From positions 62,001-126,000 of the forward strand of contig OX442432.1 in the NCBI GenBank assembly GCA_949361645.1: DNA of 64,000 nt, written 5' to 3'. Made by a program: the position numbers and the translations under genes. Below the pieces are notes generated by a model. The model did not search any database, was not told where the DNA came from, and saw only the letters and a program-made list of their open reading frames with translations. Positions 12,051-24,999 of the stretch are shown here, piece by piece (position 1 is the stretch's first letter; each line of letters begins with the position of its first letter). Source of the DNA: Spongilla lacustris (taxonomy: Eukaryota; Porifera; Demospongiae; Spongillida; Spongillidae).

Positions 12051-13229
12051 GCTACTTCTTTTGTATGCGTAGGAACCATACACAAGAAAAAAGATACAGT
12101 GCATGGATGCTCATGCATCTGCAACATATAGTCATTGGTATGACAAATGTGTACAGTACCATACAAATTGTAGCTGCAGCATTAAATGTCAAAAAATGGG
12201 ACACCTAAAAATGCTTTATATTTAGGACAGCTTCGCCAACCATTCGCATGGAGAACACGGATCAATTGTTTGTAGGTCTCCTGTTTTATTGAGGCAGATG
12301 GACATTGCGGACAAATGTCTGTGGAGTACGATCAGTTTAGGAGGGATCTTAGCTACTGCTCTTTGAATGCGTAGGAACCATACACACTTGTGCATAGCTC
12401 TACATGTACAACAACTAACAGTATATACACGTACAGGTGTCATGTATCCGCAACATCTCTATGCATAGATCCGGTGTTGTGGCCTCATAAGGATGCCCTT
12501 TGGGCACTTTCAGCACGTATTCAGCTGGTGGTGCATGAGATTGTAATCATTGGCCACACCCACTGGCTGCATGTGAGGGGGACAAATGAACTGTGTACGA
12601 AAAATTTGTACAGTACCATACAAATTGTAGCTGCAGCTTTAAATGGGACACCTGAAAATGCTTTATATTTAGGACAGCTTCGCCAACCATTCGCAAGGAC
12701 AACACCTTGTAAGTTTCCGAGCTCATTGAGGCAGATGGACATTGCAGACAAATGTCTGTGGAGTACGATCAGTTTAGGCTGGCTGCCACGAGGATCTAAG
12801 CTACATGAAATGCTGCTCTTTGAATGCGCAGGAACCATACACACTTGTGCATAGCTCTGCATGTACAACAACTAACTATATATACACGTACAGGTGTCAT
12901 GTATCTGCAACATCTCGATGCAGAGATATGGTGATTTAGTACGACAAATGTGTACGGTACCATACAAATTGTAGCGCAGCATTAAATGTCAAAAAATGGG
13001 AGACCTGAAAATGCTTTATACTTAGGACAGCTTTGCCAACCATTCGCACGGAGAACACAGATCAATTGCTTGAAAGTCTCCTGGCTCATTGAGGCAGATG
13101 GACATTGCGGACAAATGTCTGTGGAGTACGATCAGTTTAGGCTGGCTGCCACGGGGATCTAAGCTACATGAAATGCTGCTCTTTAAAAGTGCAGGAACCA
13201 TACACACTTGTGCATAGTTCTACCATACA

Positions 13230-13790
13230 AATTGTAGCGCAGCATTAAATGTCAAAAAATGGGAGACCTGAAAATGCTTTACATTGATAAGAATAAAATT
13301 CAATGTTAGATTACTGTTATGGGATTTATAGGGATAGATATTAGATTCCCAAAAGAGTCATGATCAAGGGAAGCCAACACAATTAAGGAATTAGCGATGC
13401 TGTCTAAGCCTTACAGCAATCGCCTCATCTTAGGCATTAAGGACGTGACCCAGGTTAAGACACAGGTTGGCATCCTGGAGGTCAAAAGCACGAGCCCCAA
13501 ACACACACACAGCTATGGGAAGTCCCAGTCAAGGGCGGCAATGCCTACCAATGATGCAACAGATCCCACGCTAACTGGCGGTGGCAAGGCTTACCCCACT
13601 TCCCCAAAATCAACGGAGCCTGTGAGCCCTCATGCCAGATTCCCACGAACAATGACACTCAGTTGGGCCCGGAAGATAGAGAGAGTTTAAAAGAGATAGG
13701 ATGGGTGAAGACAGGAATTTAAATATACAGGGTGATTAAGGTGAATTGTACACTATAGGGTGAAGATACAATAAATAAATAGAAACAGGT
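13230..13790. repeat. B unit, first complete copy
   Basis: This unit runs from GATAAGAATAAAATTCAA-like sequence to a tail with GGTGAAGATACA followed by AATAAATA. Later copies begin with a short block that recurs in direct orientation inside the unit (GGCAATGCCTACCAATGATG, at about 14548 and 14847), as if B itself arose by an internal duplication. The tail resembles a retroposon 3' end, but I do not recognise the family. Confidence 0.6.
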
Positions 13791-16763
13791 TCATGTATCT
13801 GCAACATCTCGATGCATAGATATGGTGATTTAGTACAACAAATGTGTACGGTACCATACAAATTGTAGCACAGCATTAAATGTCAAAAAATGGGACACCT
13901 GAAAATGCTTTATACTTAGGACAGCTTTGCCAACCATTCGCACAGAGAACACAGATCAATTGCTTTTAAGTCTCCTGGCTCATTGAGGCAGATGGACATT
14001 GCGGACAAATGTCTGTGGAGTATGATCAGTTTAGGCTGGCTGCCACGGGGATCTAAGCTACATGTAATGCTGCTCTTAGAATGTGTAGGAACCATACACA
14101 CTTGTGCATAGCTCTACATGTACAACAACTAACAGTATAATACCACGTACAGGTGTCATGTATCTGCAACATCTCGATGCACAGATATGGTGATTTAGTA
14201 CAACAAATGTGTACAGTAACATACAAATTGTAGCGCAGCATTAAATGTCAAAAAATGGGAGACCTGAAAATGCTTTATACTTAGGACAGCTTTGCCAACC
14301 ATTCGCACGGAGAACACAGATCAATTGCTTGTAAGTCTCCTGGCTCATTGAGGCAGATGGACATTGCGGACAAATGTCTGTGGAGTACGATCAGTTTAGG
14401 CTGGCTGCCACGGGGATCTAAGCTACATGTAATGCTGCTCTTTGAATGCATAGGAACCGTACACACTTGTGCATAGCACTACATGTACATAACTATTAAT
14501 AAACAGTACATGCACACACATTCAGAACACCATCTCGGTCAAGGGCAGCAATGCCTACCAATGATGCAACAGACACATTAAATAGATACAAATTGATAAG
14601 AATAAAATTCAAAGTTAGATTACTGTTATGGGATTTATAGGGATAGATATTAGATTCCCAAAAGAGTCATGATCAAGGGAAGCCAACACAATTAAGGAAT
14701 TAGCGATGCTGTCTAAGCCTTACAGCAATCGCCTCATCTTAGGCATTAAGGACGTGACCCAGGTTAAGACACAGGTTGGCATCCTGGAGGTCAAAAGCAG
14801 GAGCCCCAAACACACACACAGCTAGGGGAAGTCTCGGTCAAGGGTGGCAATGCCTACCAATGATGCAACAGATCCCACGCTAACTGGCGGTGGCAAGGCT
14901 TACCCCACTTCCCCAAAATCAACGGAGCCTGTGAGCCCTCATGCCAGATTCCCAAGAACAATGACACTCAGTTGGGCCCGGAAGATAGAGAGAGTTTAAA
15001 AGAGATAGGATGGGTGAAGACAGGAATTTAAATATACAGGGTGCTTGGGGATAAGTGATTAAGGTGAATTGTACACTATAGGGTGAAGATACAAAAATAA
15101 ATACAAACAGGTGTCATGTATCTGCAACATCTCGATGTATAGATATGGTGATTTAATACGACAAATGTGTACGGTACCATACAAATTATAGCGCAGCATT
15201 AAATGTCAAAATATGGGACACCTGAAAATGCTTTATACTTAGGACAGCTTTGCCAACCATTCGCACGGAGAACACAGATCAATTGCTTGTAAGTCTCCTG
15301 GCTCATTGAGGCAGATGGACATTGCGGACAAATGTCTGTGGAGTATGATCAGTTTAGGCTGGCTGCCACGGGGATCTAAGCTACATGTAATGCTGCTCTT
15401 AGAATGTGTAGGAACCATACACACTTGTGCATAGCTCTACATGTACAACAACTAACAGAATAATACCATGTACAGGTGTCATGTATCTGCAACATCTAGA
15501 TGCATAGATATGGTGATTTAGTATGACAAATGTGCACGGTACCATACAAATCGTAGCGCAGCATTAAATGTCAAAAAATGGGACACCTGAAAATGCTTTA
15601 TACTTAGGACAGCTTTGCCAACCATTCGCACGGAGAACACAGATCAATTGCTTGTAAGTCTCCTGGCTCATTGAGGCAGATGGACATTGCGGACAAATGT
15701 CTGTGGAGTACGATCAGTTTAGGCTGGCTGCCACGGGGATCTAAGCTACATGTAATGCTGCTCTTTGAATGCATAGGAACCGTGCACACTTGTGCATAGC
15801 ACTACATGTACATAACTATTAATAAACAGTACATGCACACACATTCAGAACACCATCTCGGTCAAGGGCGGCAATGCCTACCAATGATGCAACAGACACA
15901 TTAAATAGATACAAATTGATATGAATAAAATTCAAAGTTAGATTACTGTTATGGGATTTATAGGGATAGATATTAGATTCCCAAAAGAGTCATGATCAAG
16001 GGAAGCCAACACAATTAAGGAATTAGCGATGCTGTCTAAGCCTTACAGCAATCGCCTCATCTTAGGCATTAAGGACGTGACCCAGGTTAAGACACAGGTT
16101 GGCATCCTGGAGGTCAAAAGCAGGAGCCCCAAACACACACACAGCTAGGGGAAGTCTCGGTCAAGGGTGGCAATGCCTACCAATGATGCAACAGATCCCA
16201 CGCTAACTGGCGGTGGCAAGGCTTACCCCACTTCCCCAAAATCAACGGAGCCTGTGAGCCCTCATGCCAGATTCCCAAGAACAATGACACTCAGTTGGGC
16301 CCGGAAGATAGAGAGAGTTTAAAAGAGATAGGATGGGTGAAGACAGGAATTTAAATATACAGGGTGCTTGGGGATAAGTGATTAAGGTGAATTGTACACT
16401 ATAGGGTGAAGATACAAAAATAAATACAAACAGGTGTCATGTAACTGCAACATCTCGATGTATAGATATGGTGATTTAATACGACAAATGTGTACGGTAC
16501 CATACAAATTATAGCGCAGCATTAAATGTCAAAATATGGGACACCTGAAAATGCTTTATACTTAGGACAGCTTTGCCAACCATTCGCACGGAGAACACAG
16601 ATCAATTGCTTGTAAGTCTCCTGGCTCATTGAGGCAGATGGACATTGCGGACAAATGTCTGTGGAGTATGATCAGTTTAGGCTGGCTGCCACGGGGATCT
16701 AAGCTACATGTAATGCTGCTCTTTGAATGCATAGGAACCATACACACTTGTGCATAGCTCTAC

Positions 16764-17057
16764 ATACACACATACATACATACATATACATACATACATA
16801 GATACATACATACATACAAACATGCAACATACATACATACATACACACATACATACATACATACACACACACATACATACATACATACATACATACATAC
16901 ATACATACATACATACATACATACATACATACATACATACATACATACATACATACATACATACATACATACATACATACATACATACATACATACATAC
17001 ATACATACATACATACATACATACATACATACATACATACATACATACATACATACA
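16764..17057. repeat. (ACAT)n microsatellite inside the third A-A-B block
   Basis: Nearly pure tetranucleotide repeat with a few interruptions in its first 100 bp. It opens directly behind an A unit and shows where the regular A-A-B order breaks. Long Cys-Met-Tyr-Val and His-Thr-Tyr-Ile frames here are translation artefacts. Confidence 0.95.
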
Positions 17058-17241
17058 AACATGCAACATACATGTGTAAAATCACATTAGCACAGGAGAC
17101 GTCTGCCTTCTAACGTCATTAAAAAGATTAACGGTTATTTTATTATTAGAGCATATTTTTAATGGTTATGTTATGGGTGTGGTTCTGAAGGAGGTGGATC
17201 CCCAATGCTTGGCCGGCGATTTAAATAATTTAACAAATTGT

Positions 17242-17245
<4 letters not shown>

Positions 17246-17273
<28 letters not shown>

Positions 17274-17432
17274 CATACATACATACATACATACATACAT
17301 ACATACATACATACATACATACATACATACATACATACATACATACATACATACATACATACATACATACATACATACATACATACATACATACATACAT
17401 ACATACATACATACATACATACATACATACAC
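17246..17432. repeat. Second (ACAT)n microsatellite
   Basis: Pure tetranucleotide run of about 185 bp, separated from the first by about 190 bp of unique sequence. The 17470-17720 stretch after it is unique, and the B unit resumes at about 17725. Confidence 0.95.
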
Positions 17433-19070
17433 ACATATATACATATACACAGTTATACTCACCCATAAAGACGACGACGACTATGGACAAATTACGGTCT
17501 GGGAACGAGAACTATGAGCTTTTTTGTTCTCTAAAAGTAAATGGTCTGGCGACTTGAACAAAACATGAAAATGATCGCCTTTCCATTGTGGATCGATAGC
17601 AATAAAGAGCTACACTATATGTTTCTCGGTTCGTGAGTTATACGCGGGACGCGGTTTTTTAATGATATTCATGATACAGCACAAATCCTATATGAGAGTT
17701 AATGCTGTAACTCTTGATAACTATTAATAAACAGTACATGCACACACATTCAGAACACCATCTCGGTCAAGGGCGGCAATGCCTACCAATGATGCAACAG
17801 ATACATTAAATAGATACAAATTGATAAGAATAAAATTCAAAGTTAGATTACTGTTATGGGATTTATAGGGATAGATATTAGATTCCCAAAAGAGTCATGA
17901 TCAAGGGAAGCCAACACAATTAAGGAATTAGCAATGCTGTCTAAGCCTTACAGCAATCGCCTCATCTTAGGCATTAAGGACGTGACCCAGGTTAAGACAC
18001 AGGTTGGATGCAACAGATCCCACGCTAACTGACGGTGGCAAGGCATACGCCACTTCCCCAAAATCAACGGAGACTGTGAGCCCTCATGCCAGAATCCCAC
18101 GAACAATGACACTCAGTTGGGCCCGGAAGATAGAGAGAGTTTAAAAGAGATAGGATGGGTGAAGAGCGGAATTTAAATATACAGGGTGCTTGGGATAAGT
18201 GATTGTACACTATAGGGTGAAGATACAATAGATAAATAAAAACAGGTGTCAGGTATCTGCAACATCTCGATGCATAGATATGGTGATTTAGTATGACAAA
18301 TGTCTACAGTACCATACAAATGGTAGCGCAGCATTAAATGTCAAAAAATGGGACACCTGAAAATGCTTTATACTTAGGACAGTCGCACGGAGAACACAGA
18401 TCAATTGCTTGTAAGTCTCCTGGCTCATTGAGGCAGATGGACATTGCGGACAAATGTCTGTGGAGTACGATCAGTTTAGGCTGGCTGCCACGGGGATCTA
18501 AGCTACATGTAATGCTGCTCTTTGAATGCATAGGAACCATACACACTTGTGCATAGCTCTACATGTACATAACTATTAATAAACAGTACATGCACACACA
18601 TTCAGAACACCATCTCGGTCAAGGGCGGCAATGCCTACCAATGATGCAACAGACACAATAAATAGATACAAATTGATAAGAATAAAATTCAAAGTTAGAT
18701 TACCGTTATGGGATTTATAGGGATAAATATTAGATTACTAAAAGAGACATGATCAAGGGAAGCCAACACAATTAAGGAATTAGCGATGCTGTCTAAGCCT
18801 TACAGCAATCGCCTCATCTTAGGCATTAAGGACGTGACCCTGGTTAAGACACAGGTTGGCATCCTGGAGGTCAAAAGCACGAGCCCCAAACACACACACA
18901 GCTATGGGAAGTCCCAGTCAATGGCGGCAATGCCTACCAATGATGCAACAGATCCCACGCTAACTGGCGGTGGCAAGGCTTACCCCACTTCCCCAAAATC
19001 AACGTAGCCTGTGAGCCCTCATGCCAGATTCCCAAGATCAATAACACCTAGGGGATGCCTCGGTCAAGCC

Positions 19071-21180
19071 TATTTCGTCGAACTCACATTTGGAAAATTA
19101 GTCGGAACGGTACCATTGCCACAAATACTGGTGTACTAAGTTAAGTAGTTCAACTCCTTAGACGACGTTTGAAGCTACTGCCAGCCTTGCTACTACTTCC
19201 GCTGAGTACCTACGTTTGTTTAAAGTCAAGAGGTAAGGCTGTTAACGGAAATGGGACACTTTTCTGACAAGGTTTCTGAGTTTTAAAACAGCATAGTAAT
19301 GTTCATCTGGATCGAATTGCTAGCGGCTGTAAAATTTCTGGCCGTCATCTATCAAGCTAGCGTAGAAACAGACACTACAATTTCTTTGTATCTCGACTCC
19401 GGACCCAAATATTGGTCATGCACAGGCCCAAACGTCTAATATTGGCCACATGTAAGCATTACTTGACGTTACGCAGGTTTCAGTTACACACTTACATGAC
19501 TATATAGTTGCTTTGTGCAATATGCTGCTATAAAATATACAGCACGTGAGCCTAATATTTCTCCCGTTGTTCGTTCCCGTCCGGTTATTGATCATCTCGT
19601 ACCTAGACAACAATCATCTATAATTATGTACGCAAGTTCTTGAACAAGGTAAACTAAGCTACCCTCCAACACGAAATCCATTTTAGCCTTCTAATCGTTC
19701 CAAATGACACTTAACTTCGTATCAATAGTGGCTCATGATTGCCTAGGAAAGTGTCCTTCGCAACGTTTCATGACCAAAAAATCTAAAACCGCGTCACTTT
19801 GAAAGTATGCAGAGAAGTGTCCACGATAGATACAAGGCAGACTACGACAAATGTCTAGGCGATAGTTAAACTATCTATACGTATGCTTTTCCAGACAATT
19901 GGTGGCATTCCTACTAATCTTAAGAAAGTCGGTTCGACAGAAAAAGTATCAAATTCTCACGGAACCGGTGTTAAGAGAATAATGTAAATAAAAAGAATAA
20001 GTAGGTGTTTAAGGGAAGGAAGGGGGGGGGGGGAGTGTTTGGGTGTGCTTTAAAATTAAATAGGAAATCTTTGGAAGTAAGCACTAAGGCGGACTAGCTG
20101 GATTTGTTAGCGGATCGGCAGTCTGTTATCTGGGCTTAGCATAGGGTACGCCTATCTAGCTGGGCTTAGTTTAGGGTACGCCCAACTATCTGGGCTTAGT
20201 TTAGCTTAGGTTCAGCAGTATGTTAAGTAAGTTTACAAATTACAAAATTAAGTGGAGGGGAGGGGGGAGATTAAAAGGAAAGATTTGGGAATAAATACTA
20301 AGGTGATACAGCTGGATTTGTTAGCAAGTCAGCCAACTGTTCCTCCATCTATCTGGACTTAGTTTTGGGTACACCTATTTAGCTATTTAGTATGTAACGT
20401 AAGTTAACAAATTACAAAATCAGGGGGAGGGGGAAAAAACCGAAGTACAACCAACATTTAACAATGCATGGCCGTAGTCAAACACAAAAATTTGGGGTGG
20501 CTAATTAAAATTTATGAGTCATGATAAAATGACGCATAAGTACGTATGGCACTAAAATGTACATGTATGAAACAAATGTCCCAAATGCAGTGTGGCAGCT
20601 TTTATTTTTCATCAACTCAAAGGAATATTAATAGCAATACATGCACATAACAAGAACATTATGGCGTACGAAGTCATTTGCCACTGCTCGTAGGTTTAAC
20701 ATATCTGTATCACCATTATGCACATGTAAATTCATGCACCAGTTTAACCAATAAATTACCACGGTCTGCTTTCACAGACAAAATTAACTTACATAATTGA
20801 ATGTTGCGTAAGAGCGGTTGTCTGCGATCGCAGACAGCTGGAGTGGGGCATGTACGTAATCATTATAAACCGGATGCAACTACAACTAAGCTTCGTTTGC
20901 ACTTGTACGGTGTTGATAGAAGTGCGCCTTCTGTTATTCTACGTCCAGAGCAGTAAAATGTTAGCGATCGAGTACATGTAGGAGGCCGATTCTATTCAGA
21001 TAAATATTGCCGTTTGAAGGGCGTCACCTCATGAATGTATTAGGCACGAACATGAATAGACTATATACACAAACAATATCTAAGCCAAGATGAGGTAATA
21101 GCCCAGCTTAGATAACTCAGATAGTGCGAGGGTAGTCAAAACTTCAGCCATCAGTGACTACGATGCTATAAACATGGAGA
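19071..21180. other. Intergenic region with a diverged direct repeat
   Basis: No gene is supported. Two diverged copies of a roughly 230-bp unit occur at about 20015-20245 and 20250-20430. They share GCTGGATTTGTTAGC, a CTGGGCTTAGTTT-type motif, ACAAATTACAAAAT and a G-rich tract. A perfect palindrome TCTGCGATCGCAGA lies near 20821. Confidence 0.5.
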
Positions 21181-21394
21181 ACAAATAAAGAGAAGGTGTG
21201 CACATCCAACTTTTATTAGTAAGTACTACGCCTGGTAATGTAGGCACATAGCACACAGGCACATAGCACATAGGCACATAGCAACGGCCCCTTGCCCCTC
21301 CCCCTAACCACTGTGTTCCTTATGATGTGCAGAAGGGGTGTGCCTGGGGAGGGGAACATGTACAAAGGGGTGGATAGTACATTTGATTGTGTGC

Positions 21395-21715
21395 ACACAC
21401 AGGTGAGGGACATAGTGTTATGTGCTGGGAAGTATTATGCGAAAAACAAGAAAGCAACAGAGTGTTGTGTGCGGAGGCACACACAAGGGAGGGAAGAGTG
21501 AGGTGTGCGGAGGGAGTATTGTGTGCACACACAAGGTACACACATAGGAGGGAAGAGTGTTGAGTGCGGAGGGAGTCTTGCACATGTGCACACATAAGGT
21601 ACACACATAGGAGGGAAAAGTGTTATGTGCAGAGGGAGTGTTGTGTGTCCAACAAGGTACGCACATAGGAGGGAAGAGTGTTGTGTGTGGATTGAGTGTT
21701 GTGTGCGTTGCAGTA
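21395..21715. repeat. Minisatellite of about 60 bp units
   Basis: Repeats of GTGTGC, ACACAAGGTACACACATAGG and AGGGAAGAGTGTTGTGTG follow one another with modest divergence. On the minus strand they are read as a threonine/proline/cysteine-rich tail behind the zinc finger fragment described separately. Confidence 0.8.
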
Positions 21716-21829
21716 ATTGACAATTCTGTACTGGAACTTAAAGCGTGTGATTGTGGCTCACCTGATGCTATCGACAATGCGAGGGCTGAAGGAAACTTAG
21801 CGGCAACCATAACCGCCGCTAAAACACGA

Positions 21830-21925
21830 TGCTTTGCATTTGATTTGTGGCTCTTGATGGGTTCAATGCCCATGTTGGACAGCTTCAAGACCTTCGAGCA
21901 AAGTTTGCACATAAAACATTTACAG
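21830..21925 (-). pseudogene. Lone C2H2-like zinc finger fragment
   Basis: The minus strand encodes CKLCSKVLKLSNMGIEP followed by a KSH and an AKH, a C-x2-C...H-x5-H finger of the kind often found at the N-terminus of transposon-derived proteins. A possible acceptor site lies just upstream (near 21940). The frame then runs into the minisatellite and stops at 21418. I take it as a relic of a mobile-element gene rather than a cellular protein. Confidence 0.45.
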
Positions 21926-22168
21926 TCGTTCGGAACCTGTTGTAACCACAGTCCAATTTATTCATCTTTCAGCCATAACTCATCAAAGTAAGTCTTCTTT
22001 GATGTTTTCGGCATAGCTATCGACTGCTAACACTCACGTTGACGGTTCAGGTGTTGGTACGCGCTTGAAATGGAATTATTAAACCAGTAAAAAAAAATCG
22101 TGACTCTAATTAATACGCGCGTTATTGGCCATGTACGTGTGCGTATACTCGTACAGAGCAGTTAGCTG

Positions 22169-22221
22169 GCTAGCATAAAACTGAATGGCACGCTTAGTGT
22201 GCCATTCAGTTTTATGCTAGC
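22169..22221. repeat. Perfect 23-bp inverted repeat with 7-nt loop
   Basis: Arms 22169-22191 and 22199-22221 are exact reverse complements; the loop is GCTTAGT. The hairpin abuts a stretch with repeated CCCTGAC motifs (22239-22337) that ends in ACGAACCCTG (22341-22350), which on the minus strand looks like a DNA-transposon end starting CAGGGTTCGT. Confidence 0.85.
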
Positions 22222-22874
22222 TCATTTTCGCGCAATTTTCCCTGACTTATATAGATTTTTCCTGACTATCCCTGACTTTCCAGTGACAAATATTGTTTTT
22301 CCCTGATATTTCAGTTTTCCATGACTTTCCCTGACCCGTACGAACCCTGTCCTACAGACCTGCCCTTGTCTCTTCATCCACACCCTTCTCAATGCTCCAT
22401 GCCATAAACGCGCATCAAATTGCCATAACAAAAAGAGCTAGAAACAACAAATGTGCTCTAAAAAAGTTACAACATGGTAGGGATACAAACAGAACATACA
22501 TGCAAGCAAAATTATGCATATGCGCAAGCTACACACCTCCCAAACAGAGTATCACAAAAACTGGTTCCTTACCGTTCGTAGGTAGAATTAGCGATGATCC
22601 AACCACGATTCGTGTATGGAACGGCTTCGTGTCTTCAAGTTTCTAGAATACATCGTGCTTTACTTTTTTAGTCCAGAGAACATGGTAGCGATCCTTTTGG
22701 TCTTAGAAATCGATAAAATAAACAAAACTATGCAATCGCACAAAGCAAACTTGATTGACAGACGTACAATTTTTGAATAAGGTTAAATAAAATCTGGTTA
22801 TACGTTGCACCCATTACGCAATGAATAATTTGGTCATTTAAAGACTGCTGCTTGATGATAAATGACTGGTATAC

Positions 22875-23195
22875 CTTGAGAGAAATTTCTTATGTTAGTC
22901 TTGCCACGATTTCATCCAAATTCATGCGTAATATGTTTTTGCAAGTGTTCCAGTTTTTCTAGAGTACTATTGAACAACCTTATGTCATTCTTGTACAGGT
23001 TCAATAATCTCTAAAAAGCGAAGCATGCGCGCTAATATGCTAAGGCCTTAAGGGGGGTGCTTTTAGAAACCCTTCAACCTGTACAAGTTAGACTGGAAAT
23101 TTATTGACATAAGTATGTTCAATAGCTTGCGAAAACATATTATGCAAACAAATCTTCGCAAGACTGACTTCGAAGAAATTTTTCTTAGGCCGGGT
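22875..23195. mobile_element. Old fold-back (MITE-like) element with degenerate 110-125 bp arms
   Basis: The left arm (about 22878-23003) and the reverse complement of the right arm (about 23076-23192) share ordered blocks: AAATTTCTT, AGTCTTGC, TAATATGTTTT, GCAAG, TATTGAACA, CTTATGTCA and CTTGTACAGGT. The arms have diverged by substitutions and small indels, so the copy is old. No target duplication was found. Confidence 0.7.
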
Positions 23196-23518
23196 GTTAG
23201 ACTACTAGTGTTGGTATCATAGTAGTGCAGGCTCGGGAAGTTGGAAGATCAATATTTGGAAATAATTACAAATAATGATCTTTCAACGTCCTGAAAGGCT
23301 GCTTTGAGACGTACTTCAAAATCGACGTCGATCGACAGTTGACCACACTTGCTTGTTCTAAATATACGGGCGGCTTGCAATACTGGAATGTGTTTATTTA
23401 TCAGGATCCACTACCGTGGGTCCTATGTAGGATTGGCTTCGTGGTTTTCGATCGAGTGTTTTAAAACGGTAACGAAGTGTTGTCTTTACTCGCCAGCCTG
23501 CATATAATCTACACGAGT

Positions 23519-23700
23519 AGATCTAGGGGGGGGGGGGGGGGGGAGAGCTGGGCAGCACCAGGGGCACGTGCCCCCCCCCCCCCCCCCCCCCCCAATTCGG
23601 ACAACTCATTAAACATTCATGAGTGTATTTTGCGTACAGCGTGCAATTATAACTGCACAAAACAGTGCCGCAGTTAGCTACAGCGCTGATACATGTACTG
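23519..23700. mobile_element. Truncated 5' end of a G-tract transposon family
   Basis: A G run, then the palindromic core GGGGCACGTGCCCC, a C run, and a conserved block CTCATTAAACATTCATGAGT with TGTATTTTGCGTAC. The same order occurs at 23702, 29128 and 31917. This copy ends at the start of the next one. Confidence 0.75.
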
Positions 23701-23701
23701 A

Positions 23702-24437
23702 CAGGGGCGAATCTAGGGGGGGGGGGGGGGCACTAGAGGCATGTGCCCCCCAATCCGGACGACTCATTAAATATTCATGAGTGTATTTTGCGTACCGCGT
23801 ATGATTTATATGAACACACGAAACAGTGCTTCGGTTAACTACAGCGCGGATATACATGTACATGTACACAGGAAGGACCAATTATAAAGTATGATTACAA
23901 TTATATTTGCAAACGTGCGTATTGAAAAGAAGCGGAGATCAGTATACATGCATACTAAAAGATTTCAAAGATTGGTGCATCGCATCTCATATAAAAGCTG
24001 AGCTATATTTTTTGGCCCACAAATTTTAGTATTTACATTTTAAAAGTACGAACGCTATAAACTGGTACTTTGGCAGTTGCTACAACTAATATGTATTTCT
24101 TGTGAAAAAATACATGCATTGCACACGTATAAACAATATAGCTACTATTTAACAGGCCTGCTTTTTTGCGTACTTTTCGGAGCTTTTAAACGCAAAACGA
24201 GTTGGCTTCTCGGGCTACTATTTAACAGGCCTGCTTTTTTGCGTACTTTTCGGAGCTTTTAAACGCAAAACGAGTTGGCTTCTCGGGCTCCACCCCAGGC
24301 CCCAATGGGGGAGCTTACAGCACTCCCCCATACCCCCTAGCTGGGTGGGAGGGGTGTCCCCCCTCCCTCACCCTCCCCGGGGCGGCGCCTCTAACTGTGC
24401 CCCCCCCCCCCTTTCCAAATTCCTGGATCCGCCCCTG
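23702..24437. mobile_element. Non-autonomous DNA transposon of the G-tract family, copy 2
   Basis: The element begins CAGGGGCGAATCTAGG and ends GGATCCGCCCCTG, matching inverted ends of the CAGGGGCGGATC type common among hAT-like MITEs. The family name is only a guess, as no 8-bp target duplication is visible. It contains a 73-bp internal tandem duplication (about 24139-24285) that the 31.9-kb copy lacks. There is no coding capacity. Confidence 0.75.
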
Positions 24438-24439
24438 AT

Positions 24440-24998
24440 CTATCACAAACATGACAGATATGCACATATAACATGAGCTTCACTAAACAGTGCCGTTTAC
24501 TTGGAGTGACAAGTCGGTAAAAAAATTCCGCCATTTAATTTTTGTTCATCTCCTCCTACGTCTTCCGTTCATCCCGTATAACTCGCAACAGGAACGTCGT
24601 ACGAAGATGACATTAGCATTTTATTTCCAAACGTGCCCTTTCATACAAATAAGATTGGTGAAAATTCTCGGTTACCTAGCAGCATGCAATATGACGCGTC
24701 TTAATATACTGGTGCCAGGCTACGCACAATTCAGTAACGTACGCAGCTGCAAACGCAGGCGGTTGAGTCCGTTCTTATTCAGCAAAGGACCAAGCCAAAG
24801 AAAACAGCTCAAGCGTTAGCAAGGTGAACTCTGAGTTTAAGATATCCGAAGAACAAAGGTAGGCCTATCAATCAAATAAAGAGACCTATATATACTCAGA
24901 CTACACATAAGAGGAATCTAAGTGTCCTGTACATCGCAACTAATACACTAAGCCATATATTATATTGAACACTCCTGGCAGAGAAAAAAAAATTAGGG
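24440..24998. other. Spacer, nothing recognised
   Basis: A 109-codon plus-strand frame at 24490-24819 has no recognisable domain and is probably chance. No repeats beyond short homopolymers were seen. Confidence 0.5.
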
Positions 24999-24999
24999 G

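Larger units (their letters stand above)
12050..19070. repeat. Higher-order satellite of 365-bp A units and about 590-bp B units
   Basis: The A unit (landmark ACTTAGGACAGCTTTGCCAA) recurs at about 12220, 12665, 13020, 13915, 14280, 15238, 15603 and 16561, plus a shortened copy near 18372. Adjacent A units are 365 bp apart. A second unit, B (landmark AGGAATTAGCGATGCTGTCT), lies at about 13386, 14695, 16018, 17930 (diverged) and 18775. The block A-A-B repeats with a 1323-bp period (13915 to 15238 to 16561; 14280 to 15603). The third block is disrupted by ACAT microsatellites and unique DNA (16766-17700). A 61-codon minus-strand frame in each A unit is not considered a gene. Confidence 0.92.

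Noticed and set aside
16699..17517. Long frames of repeated Cys-Met-Tyr-Val or His-Thr-Tyr-Ile on both strands
   Set aside because: They are the translation of (ACAT)n microsatellites, open in every frame because the unit contains no stop.
13022..18556. Repeated 61-codon minus-strand frame in the A units
   Set aside because: It recurs because the satellite is repeated. It has no recognisable domain, no upstream promoter signal, and differences are not concentrated at third positions as far as I can see.
6925..19070. CRISPR array
   Set aside because: Repeat units are 287-788 bp with no short repeat/unique spacer alternation, and the genome is eukaryotic.
20120..20220. Telomere-like repeats (TTAGGG)
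   Set aside because: Only isolated TTTAGGG occurrences inside a longer diverged repeat; there is no tandem hexamer array.
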